The notes under the pieces are model-generated. The model was not told the DNA's origin. It saw nothing but the letters and a program-made list of their open reading frames with translations, and searched no databases. Below are positions 17,109 through 28,199 of a stretch of 64,000 bases of DNA, in pieces. The position numbers and the translations under genes were made by a program. Within the stretch, counting starts at the first letter, position 1. Each line of letters begins with the position of its first letter. Origin of the DNA: Permianibacter fluminis (GTDB lineage: Bacteria; Pseudomonadota; Gammaproteobacteria; Enterobacterales; Permianibacteraceae); the NCBI RefSeq assembly GCF_013179735.1, contig NZ_JABMEG010000001.1, forward strand, positions 3,286,001 through 3,350,000, read 5' to 3'.

Positions 17109-19967
17109 ATGGACAAGTCGTACAACCCCAACGAAATCGAACGCCGCTGGTATGAAACCTGGGAAGCTGCCGGCTACTTCAAGCCAAGCGGCCAAGGCAC
17201 GCCCTACTGCATCATGATCCCGCCGCCGAACGTGACTGGCAGCCTGCACATGGGTCACGGCTTCAACAATTCGGTGATGGATGCGCTGACCCGCTACCAC
17301 CGCATGAAAGGCCACAACACGCTGTGGCAGGTCGGTACAGACCATGCCGGTATCGCGACACAAATGGTGGTCGAGCGTCAGCTCGCTGCCCAGAACACCA
17401 CTCGCCACGAACTGGGCCGGGAAAAATTCCTGGAAAAAGTCTGGCAATGGAAAGCCGAATCCGGGGGCACCATCACCAATCAACTGCGCCGGCTTGGCAG
17501 CTCGGTCGACTGGTCACGCGAACGCTTCACGATGGATGAAGGACTGTCCAATGCGGTTCGCGAAGCATTTGTCCGTCTGTACGACGATGGTCTGATTTAT
17601 CGCGGTAAACGGCTGGTCAACTGGGATCCGAAACTGCACACCGCCATTTCCGATCTGGAAGTGGTGTCGGAAGAAGAGAAAGGCTCGCTGTGGCATTTCC
17701 GCTACCCGCTCGCCGATGGCAGCGGCCATCTCGTGGTCGCAACCACCCGTCCGGAAACCATGCTCGGCGACACCGCCGTTGCCGTGCATCCGGAAGATGA
17801 GCGTTACAAACAGCTCATCGGCAAGCAAATCAAGCTGCCGATCACCGGCCGCTTGATTCCGATTGTCGGCGACGATTATGTTGACCGCGAATTCGGCAGT
17901 GGCTGCGTCAAGATTACCCCTGCACACGATTTCAACGACTATGAACTCGGCAAGCGACACAACCTGCCGCTGATCAACGTGCTGGATCGTGATGCCAAGA
18001 TTCTGGCTGAATTCACCGTCTTGACCTTTGCCAACTACGAAACCTTGCACGGTGAAAAAGGCCCAGTCGCCTACGCCGGACTGGATCGCTTCGATGCCCG
18101 CAAGAAAATCGTTGCCGAATTCGAACAGCTCGGGCTGCTGGAAAAAATCGAGCCGCACACATTGAAAGCACCACGCGGTGACCGGTCGGGCGTCATTGTC
18201 GAACCGTGGTTGACCGATCAGTGGTATGTCAAAGCCTCGGTGCTGGCCAAACCGGCCATCGAAGCGGTCGAAGATGGCCGCATCAAATTTGTGCCTCAGC
18301 AATACGAGAACATGTACAACGCCTGGATGCGCGATATCCAGGATTGGTGCATCAGTCGGCAGCTGTGGTGGGGGCATCGGATCCCGGCCTGGTATGACAA
18401 CAGCAGCAATGTCTATGTCGGCCGCGATGAAGCGGAAGTGCGCAGCAAATACGGCCTTGCTGCCGACGTCGATCTGCGTCAGGACGACGACGTGCTGGAC
18501 ACCTGGTTCAGCTCGGCCATGTGGACGTTCTCGACGCTGGGCTGGCCGCAGCAAACACCAGAACTGAAAACCTTCCATCCGACCGACGTGCTGGTCACCG
18601 GCTTCGACATCATTTTCTTCTGGGTCGCCCGGATGATCATGATGACCATGCATTTCATGAAGCATGAAGACGGTACGCCGCAGATCCCGTTCAAGACCGT
18701 TTATGTGCACGGTCTGGTGCGCGATGCCGAAGGCCAGAAGATGTCAAAGTCGAAGGGCAACGTGCTCGATCCGATCGACATCATTGATGGCATCGATCTG
18801 GAGACCCTGGTGCAGAAGCGCACCAGCGGTCTGATGCAGCCGCAGATGGCTCAGAAAATCGAACAACGCACTCGCAAGGAATTCCCGGAAGGGATTGCGG
18901 CCTTTGGCACCGATGCGCTGCGCTTCACCTTTTGCTCGCTCGCCTCAACGGGTCGTGACATCAAGTTCGACATGGGCCGGGTCGAAGGCTACCGCAATTT
19001 CTGCAACAAGCTGTGGAACGCCACCCGCTTTGTGCTGATGAACACCGAAGACCAGGACCTCGGCACCACTGCCAGCAATCAGCACACCGTTGCCGATCTG
19101 TGGATCCGCTCGCGCTTGAATGCCGCGATTGCCGATTTCCACAAGGCAATGCAAAGCTACCGACTCGATTTGGCCTCGCAAGCGCTGTATGACTTCTTCT
19201 GGAACGAATACTGCGATTGGTATCTGGAGCTGACCAAGCCGGTACTGAACGGCGATGTGCCCGCCGCCCAGAAAGCCGGTGCCCGTCGGACCTTGCTGGA
19301 GGTGTTGGAAACCTGGTTGCGGCTGGCCCATCCCGTGATGCCGTTTATCACCGAAGAAATCTGGCAGAAAATCGCGCCGATGGTTGGCCGATATGGCGGG
19401 GATACCAAGCACGGCGTCACCATCATGCTGCAAGCCGCGCCGCAAGAAGACGCCACCCTTGCCAATCCGCTTGCTGATGCCGATATCGCCTGGCTGCAGG
19501 CGGTGGTGCTCGCGGTGCGCAACATCCGCGCCGAAGTGAATCTGGCGCCGGGCAAGATCATTCCGGTTCTGTTTAAGCCAGTTTCCCATAACCACGCGGG
19601 CCAACCGGAAGATCAACGTCGCAGCCGTGAGCTGGCGGTGTTCCTGCATTCGCTGGCACGTCTGGAGCGCATTGACTGGTTGACTGCTGGTGCCACGCTA
19701 CCGGCCACCGCAGCGGCCATTGTCGGCGATTTGGAGATTCATATTCCGCTGGCAGGTTTGATCGATGTGGAGGCCGAGAAAACCCGGCTGAACAAGGAAA
19801 TCGCCAAACTGACCGATGAAGTTGCACGCCTGAATGGCAAGCTGTCGAACGCGGCATTCGCCGACAAGGCGCCGGCTGCCGTCGTCCAGAAAGAGCGCGA
19901 CAAGCTGACCGAAGCTGGCACGGCGTTGATCAAACTGCGCGAGCAATTGGCGCAATTTAGCGGTTGA
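17109..19967 (+). CDS. valS: Valyl-tRNA synthetase
   Basis: Class I synthetase charging tRNA-Val, 952 aa. The HIGH motif is GSLHMGHGF (about residue 42) and KMSKS is [14 protein letters not shown]. The CP1 editing domain carries [17 protein letters not shown]. The C-terminal coiled coil (about 880-950, rich in Lys/Glu/Leu with [19 protein letters not shown]) is the tRNA-binding arm. Full length and intact. Confidence 0.98.
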   Translation: MDKSYNPNEIERRWYETWEAAGYFKPSGQGTPYCIMIPPPNVTGSLHMGHGFNNSVMDALTRYHRMKGHNTLWQVGTDHAGIATQMVVERQLAAQNTTRHELGREKFLEKVWQWKAESGGTITNQLRRLGSSVDWSRERFTMDEGLSNAVREAFVRLYDDGLIYRGKRLVNWDPKLHTAISDLEVVSEEEKGSLWHFRYPLADGSGHLVVATTRPETMLGDTAVAVHPEDERYKQLIGKQIKLPITGRLIPIVGDDYVDREFGSGCVKITPAHDFNDYELGKRHNLPLINVLDRDAKILAEFTVLTFANYETLHGEKGPVAYAGLDRFDARKKIVAEFEQLGLLEKIEPHTLKAPRGDRSGVIVEPWLTDQWYVKASVLAKPAIEAVEDGRIKFVPQQYENMYNAWMRDIQDWCISRQLWWGHRIPAWYDNSSNVYVGRDEAEVRSKYGLAADVDLRQDDDVLDTWFSSAMWTFSTLGWPQQTPELKTFHPTDVLVTGFDIIFFWVARMIMMTMHFMKHEDGTPQIPFKTVYVHGLVRDAEGQKMSKSKGNVLDPIDIIDGIDLETLVQKRTSGLMQPQMAQKIEQRTRKEFPEGIAAFGTDALRFTFCSLASTGRDIKFDMGRVEGYRNFCNKLWNATRFVLMNTEDQDLGTTASNQHTVADLWIRSRLNAAIADFHKAMQSYRLDLASQALYDFFWNEYCDWYLELTKPVLNGDVPAAQKAGARRTLLEVLETWLRLAHPVMPFITEEIWQKIAPMVGRYGGDTKHGVTIMLQAAPQEDATLANPLADADIAWLQAVVLAVRNIRAEVNLAPGKIIPVLFKPVSHNHAGQPEDQRRSRELAVFLHSLARLERIDWLTAGATLPATAAAIVGDLEIHIPLAGLIDVEAEKTRLNKEIAKLTDEVARLNGKLSNAAFADKAPAAVVQKERDKLTEAGTALIKLREQLAQFSG

Positions 19968-19991
19968 TGGTGCGGCCATCGCAATAGCTAG

Positions 19992-20021
19992 AACGGGCGC
20001 TACGGCGCCCGTTTCTCTTTT
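19992..20021 (+). terminator. Rho-independent terminator after valS
   Basis: Stem AACGGGCGC/GCGCCCGTT with a TACG loop, followed by TCTCTTTTCTCT. It begins 25 nt after the valS stop. Confidence 0.85.
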
Positions 20022-20042
20022 CTCTAACTGACCACGTCTACC

Positions 20043-20603
20043 ATGCAGACATTGAAAACCACGCGCCTGCTACTGCGGCAGTGGCGACCGGAAGATGCCA
20101 AACCATTTGCCGAACTGAATGCAGATCCGGAGGTGATGCAGCACTTTCCGGCTCGGCTGACTGCAGCGGAGAGTGATGCAATGCTGACGCGTTGTCAGCA
20201 ACACATCGAAGTACATGGCTGGGGTTTATGGGCGGTTGAACAGATCGACGGCGGTGACTTCATTGGTTTTGTCGGGCTCAGCCGGCCTCGCTTTCAGGCC
20301 GCGTTTACCCCTTGTGTTGAGGTGGGCTGGCGACTCCGGCGAAGTGCCTGGGGTCATGGCTTTGCCAGCGAAGCAGCAACAGCATGTCTGCATTTCGGTT
20401 TTGACACGCTGCAACTGGATGAAATCGTGTCGTTTACTGCAGCCAGCAATACCCGCTCACAGTGTGTCATGCAGCGGCTAGGCATGCGTCATAACCCGGC
20501 CGACAATTTTCTGCATCCACTGCTCGACCCGCAGCATCCGATCACGCCGCATGTGCTGTATCGAATCGCTCAGGCGGAATGGCGGAAAAACCTGACGCGC
20601 TGA
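20043..20603 (+). CDS. GNAT family N-acetyltransferase (RimJ/RimL-like)
   Basis: A 186-aa acetyl-CoA-dependent acetyltransferase. N-terminal LKTTRLLLRQWRPEDAKPFA is typical of the RimJ/RimL/Acetyltransf_3 group. The acetyl-CoA loop region is WRLRRSAWGHGFASEAATAC, followed by ASNTRSQCVMQRLGM. The substrate is unknown. It sits alone between the valS terminator and a convergent DUF2937 gene. Confidence 0.88.
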   Translation: MQTLKTTRLLLRQWRPEDAKPFAELNADPEVMQHFPARLTAAESDAMLTRCQQHIEVHGWGLWAVEQIDGGDFIGFVGLSRPRFQAAFTPCVEVGWRLRRSAWGHGFASEAATACLHFGFDTLQLDEIVSFTAASNTRSQCVMQRLGMRHNPADNFLHPLLDPQHPITPHVLYRIAQAEWRKNLTR

Positions 20604-20613
20604 ACGCGTTGAA

Positions 20614-21126
20614 TCAGTAGCGTCGGACCGGTTGTGGACTGCCGCGGAAAAGCCGAGCCAAGGCCATGATGAGTAATTCGATCACCAGCGCTGCCAGCAA
20701 GCCGATGCTGACACCTGCGATCACAGCGTCCTGATTCAGCGGCACCACATAGCTGTAGTTGATTCGGGTTTCAGCCATCAGCTCGTCATTGGCGGCGAAC
20801 AGGGCATGAAAGGCGCGTAGTGGAAATGGCTTTTGCATTGCCAGCTGTTCGGCGGCCAGCAGCTGCAACCGTTGCCAGATTTTTTCGATACTGTCGGCGT
20901 CTTCCTGAAACACGACATCGCCGCTTTGGCGATGATGCTGAATCATTGCATCGACATCGCCGTTGAAATGCCGGTCAGCGGTATCCTGAAAGCCGGCGAA
21001 ATTGCCTTTGGCTTCCAAATAGTGTGCATCAACCCGTTTGGCGTACTGATCGACAAATGCCGGCAGTTGCACTCCCGCCAGCAAGCCCACCGCAAAGACC
21101 ATCAGCCGAATATAATCCCGAAACAC
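20614..21126 (-). CDS. DUF2937 family membrane protein
   Basis: A protein of about 170 aa with a helix near the N-terminus (VFRDYIRLMVFAVGLLAGVQ) and another near the C-terminus (AVIAGVSIGLLAALVIELL). Between them lies VDQYAKRVDAHYLEAKGN, characteristic of DUF2937. I start it at GTG 21126 because GGGGAGGAGG precedes it with good spacing; the ATG at 21153 would add nine unlikely residues that encode that ribosome site. Function unknown. Confidence 0.8.
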   Translation of the reverse strand: MFRDYIRLMVFAVGLLAGVQLPAFVDQYAKRVDAHYLEAKGNFAGFQDTADRHFNGDVDAMIQHHRQSGDVVFQEDADSIEKIWQRLQLLAAEQLAMQKPFPLRAFHALFAANDELMAETRINYSYVVPLNQDAVIAGVSIGLLAALVIELLIMALARLFRGSPQPVRRY

Positions 21127-21243
21127 GCTGCCTCCTCCCCTTTCCCACGCCATTCACCCGGTACTGAAACCGAGCGGATTGCGCGTTCTCGCCGGCGCAG
21201 TTCAAGGCTGCGCTTGATGCTTCAAATTGACAATCGCGACGGA

Positions 21244-23739
21244 TTATATCGGTGCACCCGGTGGAATGGCCGGCAATGGTCGACGTTTTACCGAGTCCGG
21301 ATTGCTCAGGTACTGGCTGATGAAGTGCGCGGCATCGCGGCGATTACTGCCCAGCAATCCACGCTTGCCGTGATCGGCCAACCACTGCTGCCACTGCCCC
21401 AACTGCTCGCGCAGCTCCGCTGCCACCGTCGGATGCAATTGACCACCGTCCAGCGTGGCAATCAGCGCATCCAGAACCGTCCAGTTGGCCGACAGCTGCA
21501 CGGCGTCACCGGCGATCAGATTGGCGTCCACTGCATCGCGTTGCCAGGTGCCGGCAAAAACGCTGCGCATCAATTCGGCGACACCCGGTTGCTGCGCGTC
21601 ACGGGCTTGTTGCCAAGCCAGCCGGTTGAGCCGGCTCGGTTCAAACAGCAGCTGGCTGCTGAGCGCGGCAGCCGACTCCACCGCGGCGAGCGCATCGAAC
21701 ACCGGCGTCATGCGGCTGGTGAAATATTCGCGGCCACGCGCGTAACCGATGGCGGGCGGCGTCAGCACATCGAGCACGTTGGCTGGCAAGGCCAGTTCTT
21801 CGGCGCTGAGCAAACGCACCAAACGGCTCAGAGCCGCACGTTGTGTCGCCGCAGCAACCGGCTGCGCTCCTGCTTCACTGCCTCGATTCAGCGCATTCAA
21901 ATCGTATTGATACGCCGCGCCAGCAAGCTGACGGGCCACCGCTTCGGTTTGATAGCGATGCAACAGATACACCGGCACCAAACGCGCTTCCAATTCGCCG
22001 CGCTGCCGATCCGGCGGCAATACCGCCGGTGAAAACTGTTGCAGGGCCTGACGCCGCACGGCCAGCAGTTGATCAAAACTCTGTTGACTGTCCGGGCCGT
22101 AGTCCCACAGCAAACCATCGGAATTGCTCATGCCGGGCGAACGGGCATCGTTGTCGCTGACGTATTGCATGCCGGTCGCAGCGATTTGCTGGCGCAACTG
22201 GGCCAGCGCGGCCGATTCCTGTTCGGCCGGAAACTGGCTGTAGGCGTGCTTGACGAGGTAGACATCCCACGGGCCGATGCCGACACCGTAGGCTTTGCTC
22301 AGATCGAGTGAGTTGTCCGGCTTCACGGTCAGCAAGGGATGCGGATAATCCATCACCGAACCATTGCCCTGCCGGCTGGCGGCAAAATTGTGATTGAAGC
22401 CGATGGTATGGCCGACTTCATGCGCGGCAAGCTGACGCATCCGGGCCAGCGCCATTTGCTCGGCCATCGCCGTCAATTCCGCTTGATTGGCTTTGCCGTA
22501 TGGCGCCAACAGCGACTCCGCGATCAGGATGTCCTGACGCACACGCTGCGAGCCAAGCGTAACCGCGCCCTTGATGATTTCACCGGTGCGCGGATCATGC
22601 AAGAAGGTGCCGTAAGACCAACCACGCGTCGCACGGTGCACCCATTGAATCGTGTTGTAACGGATATCCATCGGATCCATATCCGCTGGCATCAGCTCGA
22701 CCCGGAATGCATCCTTGAATCCGGCTTGCTCAAACGCCGCGCTCCACCAACGTGCTCCCTCCAACAAGGCCGAACGCACCGGCTCCGGCGTACCGGCATC
22801 AAGGTAATAGACAATCGGTTTCTTGACTGGACTCAGCGCCGCCGTCGGATTGGTTTTCTCCAATCGAAAGCGCACTTGATAGCGAGTGTCGAGACTCGCC
22901 GACAAGGGTTTGGCGAAATCATAAAAGCCGATATCGATACCACCCGAAGCCGGATGATAGGGTCGCGGCTGGAAGCCATCGGCCGGCAAGCGCACCAGGC
23001 TGATGCGTTGCTGCAGGGTCAGACTTTCCGGATCGACCGCGACATCACGCACAAACTGGCCTTCACCGGGACCGGAAAAAGTCAGCAGTGCTTGCAACTC
23101 GGTGTTGTCGGGAAACGTTTTGCTGTCATCAAAAACCGGTACGCTGCGCTTGTCGTCTAGCTTGTAGCTGCCCTGCTGGCTGCCGGCGAGACGCGCGGCG
23201 ATGCCATGGCGATCGGCAACGACAAATGAAGTCAGATCCACGACCGCCGTTTTGCTGTCAGCAGTTTTGTCGACAGTTTTGCTGGCCGCAGTGCGGGCAG
23301 CATCGGTACCTGCCTCGGCAGCGATATCCGTCAGCACATCACCGGCCCACAATACCGATTCGGCAAAAGCTTCACGAACACTGGCACGCTCGAGCGCACT
23401 GTCGGAGTTGGCGACAAACCGGGTGTTACGCTGAACCAGCAAAACCCGATTGCCAACCCGACGAAACTCGACCATGCGCATTTCACCCGGCTGGCCGCGA
23501 TCAAGGCCGACATCGTTGGAGCCGAGACCATAGGGCAGCGATGTGGTCAGCAGAAACGGCTGATCAAAGTGCTGGATACCGAGCAGCAGACGGCCTTTGC
23601 CGGGATCGCGGTAGAGATCAAAAAAACCGGCTTGTCGGGTCAAGCCCTTTAGCGGATTGTCCGCCGCGCTCACCAGTTGCGGCAACGCAGCCCACGCCAG
23701 CCCAACCATGGCAACTATCAAGCGGCCGATATTTCGCAT
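21244..23739 (-). CDS. Secreted zinc metalloprotease, DUF4953/DUF5117 family
   Basis: An 831-aa exported zincin. A signal peptide (about 1-25) ends VSAAD. The middle holds the DUF5117-type region; the catalytic motif HEVGHTIGFNHN (HExxHxxGxxH, about residue 440) lies in the DUF4953 part, followed by GNGSVMDYPHP, which resembles the Met-turn region of metzincins. The C-terminal third is helical. Members occur widely in Proteobacteria and Bacteroidetes, with unknown substrates. A 17-bp tandem array lies 41-108 nt before its start codon. Confidence 0.88.
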   Translation of the reverse strand: MRNIGRLIVAMVGLAWAALPQLVSAADNPLKGLTRQAGFFDLYRDPGKGRLLLGIQHFDQPFLLTTSLPYGLGSNDVGLDRGQPGEMRMVEFRRVGNRVLLVQRNTRFVANSDSALERASVREAFAESVLWAGDVLTDIAAEAGTDAARTAASKTVDKTADSKTAVVDLTSFVVADRHGIAARLAGSQQGSYKLDDKRSVPVFDDSKTFPDNTELQALLTFSGPGEGQFVRDVAVDPESLTLQQRISLVRLPADGFQPRPYHPASGGIDIGFYDFAKPLSASLDTRYQVRFRLEKTNPTAALSPVKKPIVYYLDAGTPEPVRSALLEGARWWSAAFEQAGFKDAFRVELMPADMDPMDIRYNTIQWVHRATRGWSYGTFLHDPRTGEIIKGAVTLGSQRVRQDILIAESLLAPYGKANQAELTAMAEQMALARMRQLAAHEVGHTIGFNHNFAASRQGNGSVMDYPHPLLTVKPDNSLDLSKAYGVGIGPWDVYLVKHAYSQFPAEQESAALAQLRQQIAATGMQYVSDNDARSPGMSNSDGLLWDYGPDSQQSFDQLLAVRRQALQQFSPAVLPPDRQRGELEARLVPVYLLHRYQTEAVARQLAGAAYQYDLNALNRGSEAGAQPVAAATQRAALSRLVRLLSAEELALPANVLDVLTPPAIGYARGREYFTSRMTPVFDALAAVESAAALSSQLLFEPSRLNRLAWQQARDAQQPGVAELMRSVFAGTWQRDAVDANLIAGDAVQLSANWTVLDALIATLDGGQLHPTVAAELREQLGQWQQWLADHGKRGLLGSNRRDAAHFISQYLSNPDSVKRRPLPAIPPGAPI

Positions 23740-23779
23740 GCTTCTCTCCCGTGCCAGTTCTTCTGTTTTATCTTGATTC

Positions 23780-23847
23780 TGTTTTGACCCAATTACGGTT
23801 TTGACCTAATTCCGGTTTTGACTTACTTCCGGTTTTGATTTGCTTTC
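23780..23847. repeat. Four-copy 17-bp tandem repeat upstream of the zinc protease
   Basis: Units on the plus strand: TGTTTTGACCCAATTAC, GGTTTTGACCTAATTCC, GGTTTTGACTTACTTCC, GGTTTTGATTTGCTTTC. On the minus strand, the direction of the protease gene, each reads as a TCAAAACC-containing unit. The period is exactly 17 bp over 68 nt, with GTTTTGA invariant. Confidence 0.8.
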
Positions 23848-23958
23848 TCTATTTTCCTGCCAAGCATTCGCTTGCTCGCCGCTCGCGGTAGCCGGCTGGA
23901 GCGGCAAAGACCTACACCCACGGGCCTGCCCTGAAACTCAACTTTTTTGCCAGCACAC

Positions 23959-25737
23959 TCAATGTGCGCGTTCACCGGTCTGCAGGCGCCACAGCGCGGC
24001 ATAGCCACCATTGTGCGCCAGCAATTCATCATGGCTGCCCGCTTCGACAATGCGGCCCTGCTCCAGCAGATAAATCCGATCAGCCTGACGCACGGTCGAC
24101 AGCCGGTGCGCGATGACGATCGTGGTGCGGCCCTTGCTGACGACATCGAGCGAGCGCTGAATGGCGGCTTCGGTTTCGTTGTCGACTGCCGAGGTGGCTT
24201 CATCGAGCACCAACACCGGCGGATTCTTCAGAATGGCCCGTGCCAACGCCAAGCGTTGACGCTGGCCACCCGACAATTTCTGGCCACGCTCTCCGATGCG
24301 GGTGGCAAACCCGAGTGGCAGTTGATTGATGAATTCGGTGGCCTCGGCCGCTTGAGCGGCAGCGGCAATGGCTTCGTCACTGGCGTTTGCCATGCCATAG
24401 GCAATATTCTCGGCAACGGTGCCATCGGTCAAAAAGGTATCCTGACTGACGTAACCGATGGCCCGGCGCAAATCCTGCAAATTCAGCGCCTCGATATTCT
24501 CGCCGTCAAAGCGAATTACCCCCTTGCCCGGGTGATAAAAGCGCAACAGCAATTTCACCAGCGTGCTCTTGCCAGAACCGGTCGAACCGACAAAGGCGAT
24601 GGTTTTCCCGGCGGGAATATGGACGTCGATATCGTTCAGCGTGCTGCGCTCGCCGTCATAGGAGAAATGCAGGTGCTCGAAGCGGATTTCGCCGCGGGCC
24701 TGCTGCACCGGAAAATGCTTGCCTTCGTAGGGTATGGCAATCGGCGTGTTGAGCAAGCCAAGTGCGCGGTCGATTGAAGCCATCGAACGCTGATACATAT
24801 CGGCGACATCGGCCAGCCGGGTCATGGGCCACAACAGGCGCTGGGTCAGGTAGACCAGCACCGAATAGGCACCGACGGCCAGCTCGCCATGAATGGTCAA
24901 CCAACCACCGTAGACCAGCGTGGTGGTGAAACCGGCCAGAATCGCCATCCGGATAACCGGGGTGATTGCCGAGCTGACCAGAATCGCGCGGGCATTGGTT
25001 GTGCGATAGGTGTCGCTGGCCTCACGAATGCGTTCCGCTTCAAATTGTTCGGCAGCAAAGCTCTTGATGGTAGCCAGGCCGAGCAAGTTGTTGTTGAGCC
25101 TGGCATTGACGTCACCGGCCGCTTCCCGCACTTCGGCGTAACGTGGCGCCAGTTTTTTCTGGAACCAGAATGCGCCGAACAAAATGATCGGCACCGGCAG
25201 CAAGGCAATGATGGCGATGGTCGGCTGCAGGACAAAAAACACCGCACTGACCATGATCGACGAGCAGAACACCTGGATGATTTCGTTGGCGCCGGTATTG
25301 AGGAAGCGCTCCATCTGATTGACGTCGTCATTCAGAATCGACAGCAGATTGCCGGTCTTGCGATTTTCAAACCAGGCCAATTCGAGTTTCTGCACGTGGT
25401 TGTACACGTCCAGCCGCATATCGTGCTGCAGCGATTGCGCCAGATTGCGCCATTTCAAATGGTGCAAATATTCGAACAACGACTCGCCGCCCCAGATCAG
25501 CACGTTCAAGCCACCGAGAAACAGCAGCTGATGCCAAGTGCTGACAATGCCCCAGCCACTGAGAATCTCGCGCGCCAGAAACGATTGCTCGCCGTTTACG
25601 ACAATGTCCACGGCCACCCCGATCAACACTTCCGGCAAAATGTCGAACAACTTGTTCAACACCGAATAGCTGGTGCCGAGCAAGAAATCGCGGCGGTAAG
25701 AACGGGCGTAACTGAACAGCTTCTTCAACGGATGCAT
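23959..25737 (-). CDS. ABC transporter, fused permease and ATPase (MsbA-like exporter)
   Basis: A 592-aa half-transporter with an N-terminal six-helix exporter domain (about 20-320) and a C-terminal ATPase (about 350-580). Walker [19 protein letters not shown]-loop GYVSQDTFL, signature [17 protein letters not shown], Walker [14 protein letters not shown], and switch [10 protein letters not shown] chose ATG at 25737 ([18 protein letters not shown]), the family start; the frame extends 63 codons upstream without family similarity. It is probably a homodimeric exporter of lipid or drug-like molecules; the substrate is not inferable. Confidence 0.9.
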   Translation of the reverse strand: MHPLKKLFSYARSYRRDFLLGTSYSVLNKLFDILPEVLIGVAVDIVVNGEQSFLAREILSGWGIVSTWHQLLFLGGLNVLIWGGESLFEYLHHLKWRNLAQSLQHDMRLDVYNHVQKLELAWFENRKTGNLLSILNDDVNQMERFLNTGANEIIQVFCSSIMVSAVFFVLQPTIAIIALLPVPIILFGAFWFQKKLAPRYAEVREAAGDVNARLNNNLLGLATIKSFAAEQFEAERIREASDTYRTTNARAILVSSAITPVIRMAILAGFTTTLVYGGWLTIHGELAVGAYSVLVYLTQRLLWPMTRLADVADMYQRSMASIDRALGLLNTPIAIPYEGKHFPVQQARGEIRFEHLHFSYDGERSTLNDIDVHIPAGKTIAFVGSTGSGKSTLVKLLLRFYHPGKGVIRFDGENIEALNLQDLRRAIGYVSQDTFLTDGTVAENIAYGMANASDEAIAAAAQAAEATEFINQLPLGFATRIGERGQKLSGGQRQRLALARAILKNPPVLVLDEATSAVDNETEAAIQRSLDVVSKGRTTIVIAHRLSTVRQADRIYLLEQGRIVEAGSHDELLAHNGGYAALWRLQTGERAH

Positions 25738-25950
25738 GGCAGACGGCGGCTGGCGGCAGGAAGCCGCTAGTGTAGGCCAATTGGCACTGTCACTGCAGAA
25801 CGCAGCCGCCGGGCAAAGTACCGAGGCGCGATGCTGGACGCGGTCGGCCCGGATCGGCACAATTCGCCCGCCGCTGAACCTGCCCGGTTCCGGTTTGCCC
25901 CGCCCGCTCACCATGACTGGGCGCAAGGATGAAGTAGAAAGGAATCGTTA

Positions 25951-26250
25951 ATGCTGCGTTTGGCCGGATGCGCCCTGTTTTGCCTGATTTGTAGCCATGT
26001 CGTGCAGGCCGACAGCCTCTATCGCTGGACCGACAGCAATGGCGTGGTCCATTTCTCCGACCGCCCGGCCCCTGCCGCCGCCAAGGTCAAACAATCACCG
26101 GAACGGATCGAAGTCAGTCCCAGCGACAGCCCGGTCAACAATGAGGCCGAAGACCGTTGGCACGGTGCCCTGCGCGCCCGCGGCGTGCAAATTCGGACCA
26201 TTGTCATCAAGCAACCCAAGCCGACCCATTCCCGGGCCAGCGGGCTCTAG
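25951..26250 (+). CDS. DUF4124 domain-containing exported protein
   Basis: A 99-aa protein with a signal peptide (1-20, cleaved after VQA) and the DUF4124 core LYRWTDSNGVVHFSDRPAP (residues 23-41). This small secreted domain is common in gammaproteobacterial envelopes and has no known function. AAGGAA precedes the ATG at good distance. It is divergent from the ABC exporter gene. Confidence 0.88.
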   Translation: MLRLAGCALFCLICSHVVQADSLYRWTDSNGVVHFSDRPAPAAAKVKQSPERIEVSPSDSPVNNEAEDRWHGALRARGVQIRTIVIKQPKPTHSRASGL

Positions 26251-26522
26251 ATGGCCAATGGGTACCTCATCTGGTCGGCGCAGCCAGCAGGCGGCGATGG
26301 CGACAAATGTCAGCGATTTTCGGCGGCTGCTTTTCCATTGCCGGCACCGACCGTGTCGAGTAAGGTAGGCCGCGCCCGAACCGCCCAGGCTTGCTACAGC
26401 CGCTAGTACCCGGAGCGGCGACGACTTGTGGAAAGGTCATCGCTTTTGCATTGAGCACAACTTGCAACGCTAAACACCGGCATCACTGATGCCGCAACTA
26501 TAACGAGACATTGAGGACAGCA
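26251..26522. other. 272-nt spacer before the permease gene
   Basis: No gene supported. It probably holds the promoter for the amino acid permease; no clear hairpin or operator was recognised. Confidence 0.4.
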
Positions 26523-27971
26523 ATGCTCTTCCAACGTGTAAAACCCCTGGACCAGATTCTCGCCACGGCAGAACAACGCGGTCTGAAACGCCAGCTCGGC
26601 GCCCTGCAGCTGGTGCTGCTTGGTGTCGGCGCCATCATCGGTACCGGCATTTTCGTGCTGACATCGGTCGCGGCAAACAAAGCCGGTCCCGGCATGATGT
26701 ATTCCTTTGTGATCGCCGCCATCGTCTGCGCGCTGACCGCACTGGTCTACGCCGAAATCGCTTCGATGGTGCCGGTCGCCGGTTCCGCTTACACCTATTC
26801 CTATGCAGTCCTTGGCGAGATCGTCGCCTGGATGGTGGGCTGGGCGCTGATCCTCGAATACGCCGTTGCCGCCGGTGCGGTATCGGTCGGCTGGTCCGGC
26901 TACGCCAACGGTTTCCTGCGTGAAATTGGCATGGGTTTGCCAGTCGCGTTGACCGCCGGTCCGTGGGATACGGTCAAGCTCGCTGACGGCTCCGTCGTCA
27001 ACGGCAGCTTCAACCTGATCGCTTTTGTCGTCGCGCTGGTAGTCACCTCGCTGCTGGTGCTCGGCACCAGCAAAAGCGCCTGGGTGAATGCCTTCCTGGT
27101 CGCGATCAAAATTACCGCGCTGTCGGTCTTCGTGGTGCTGGCCATCGGCTCCGTCAACACCGCCAACTTTGAACCGATGTTGCCGAACGGCTGGGGCAGT
27201 CCGCTGTCGTCTTCCGGTTTGGGCGTGCTCGGTGCTGCCGCGTCAATCTTCTTTGCCTACGTCGGTTTCGATGCCGTCTCGACTGCCGCTGAAGAAACCA
27301 AAAACCCGAACCGCAATATTCCGATCGGTCTGATCGGTTCGCTGGCCGTCTGCACCGTGTTCTATCTGCTGGTTGCCTACGCAGCAGTCGGCGCGGTCGG
27401 AGCGCAACCGGGCGGTGAATTGTCGATGTCGAAAGAACCGCTGGCCTACGTGCTGCGCACCATTGGCTATCCTCGGATCGGCAACTGGGTCGCTGCGGCC
27501 GCCATTCTGGCGCTGCCATCGGTCATCATCATGATGATGTACGGTCAGACCCGCATTCTGTTCACCATGTCGCGTGACGGTCTGATGCCGAAGCTGTTCT
27601 CGGAAGTGCATCCGAAGTTCCACACCCCGCACGTCGTCACCATGATCACCGGCGTCGCCGTTTCGCTGTTCGCCGCAATGTTCCCGGTGTCCATGCTGGC
27701 CGACATCACCAACTCCGGTACGCTGTTCGCGTTCTTCATGGTCGCACTGGGTGTGATGTTGCTGCGCAAACGCGAACCGACTCGTGTTCGTCCGTTCCGC
27801 ACCCCGTTCATCGCCTTTGTCGGTCCGGCCGCGATGGCAGGCTGTCTGCTGCTGTTCTGGAGCCTCGACACCTTCACCAAGTCGGCCTTCCTCGGTTGGG
27901 CGATTGTCGGTCTGATTGTGTACTTTGCGTTCAGCCGCAGCCGCAGCGCGCTGGCCAACGGCAATAAGTGA
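26523..27971 (+). CDS. APC superfamily amino acid permease (cationic amino acid transporter type)
   Basis: About 482 aa with twelve membrane helices. The N-terminal LGALQLVLLGVGAIIGTGIF is the APC substrate-binding unwound helix (GAIIGTGIF), and FFAYVGFDAVSTAAEETKNP is the conserved helix 6 region of the YfnA/CAT branch. Start ATG 26523 with GAGGACA upstream; an in-frame TTG 12 nt earlier is less likely. Probably a proton-coupled amino acid importer; specificity unknown. Confidence 0.92.
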   Translation: MLFQRVKPLDQILATAEQRGLKRQLGALQLVLLGVGAIIGTGIFVLTSVAANKAGPGMMYSFVIAAIVCALTALVYAEIASMVPVAGSAYTYSYAVLGEIVAWMVGWALILEYAVAAGAVSVGWSGYANGFLREIGMGLPVALTAGPWDTVKLADGSVVNGSFNLIAFVVALVVTSLLVLGTSKSAWVNAFLVAIKITALSVFVVLAIGSVNTANFEPMLPNGWGSPLSSSGLGVLGAAASIFFAYVGFDAVSTAAEETKNPNRNIPIGLIGSLAVCTVFYLLVAYAAVGAVGAQPGGELSMSKEPLAYVLRTIGYPRIGNWVAAAAILALPSVIIMMMYGQTRILFTMSRDGLMPKLFSEVHPKFHTPHVVTMITGVAVSLFAAMFPVSMLADITNSGTLFAFFMVALGVMLLRKREPTRVRPFRTPFIAFVGPAAMAGCLLLFWSLDTFTKSAFLGWAIVGLIVYFAFSRSRSALANGNK

Positions 27972-28031
27972 GCGTGTTGGCGGATTCCGTTTTTGTTTGC
28001 GCTGCCGGTTAAAGACACGGCGCCAACCGCC

Positions 28032-28063
28032 AAAAAAGAGCGACCTTCGGGTCGCTTTTTTTT
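28032..28063 (+). terminator. Rho-independent terminator after the permease gene
   Basis: AGCGACC-TTCG-GGTCGCT hairpin with a stable UUCG-type tetraloop, an A run before and TTTTTTTT after. Usable in both directions. Confidence 0.92.
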
Positions 28064-28199
28064 GGCCGAGGGTTTCTGTTCATAACCGACATCAGCATGG
28101 CTGAAAATCAATAAGCACCGCTTGGACGATCTCCACACTTGCAAGGACCGAGCGAGCTGGTGATAATCGGCCATCACTGGTCGTACCACGAGTGCCGTC

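Noticed and set aside
17514-18710. A 398-aa minus-strand frame
   Set aside because: Antisense to valS, whose motifs are complete.
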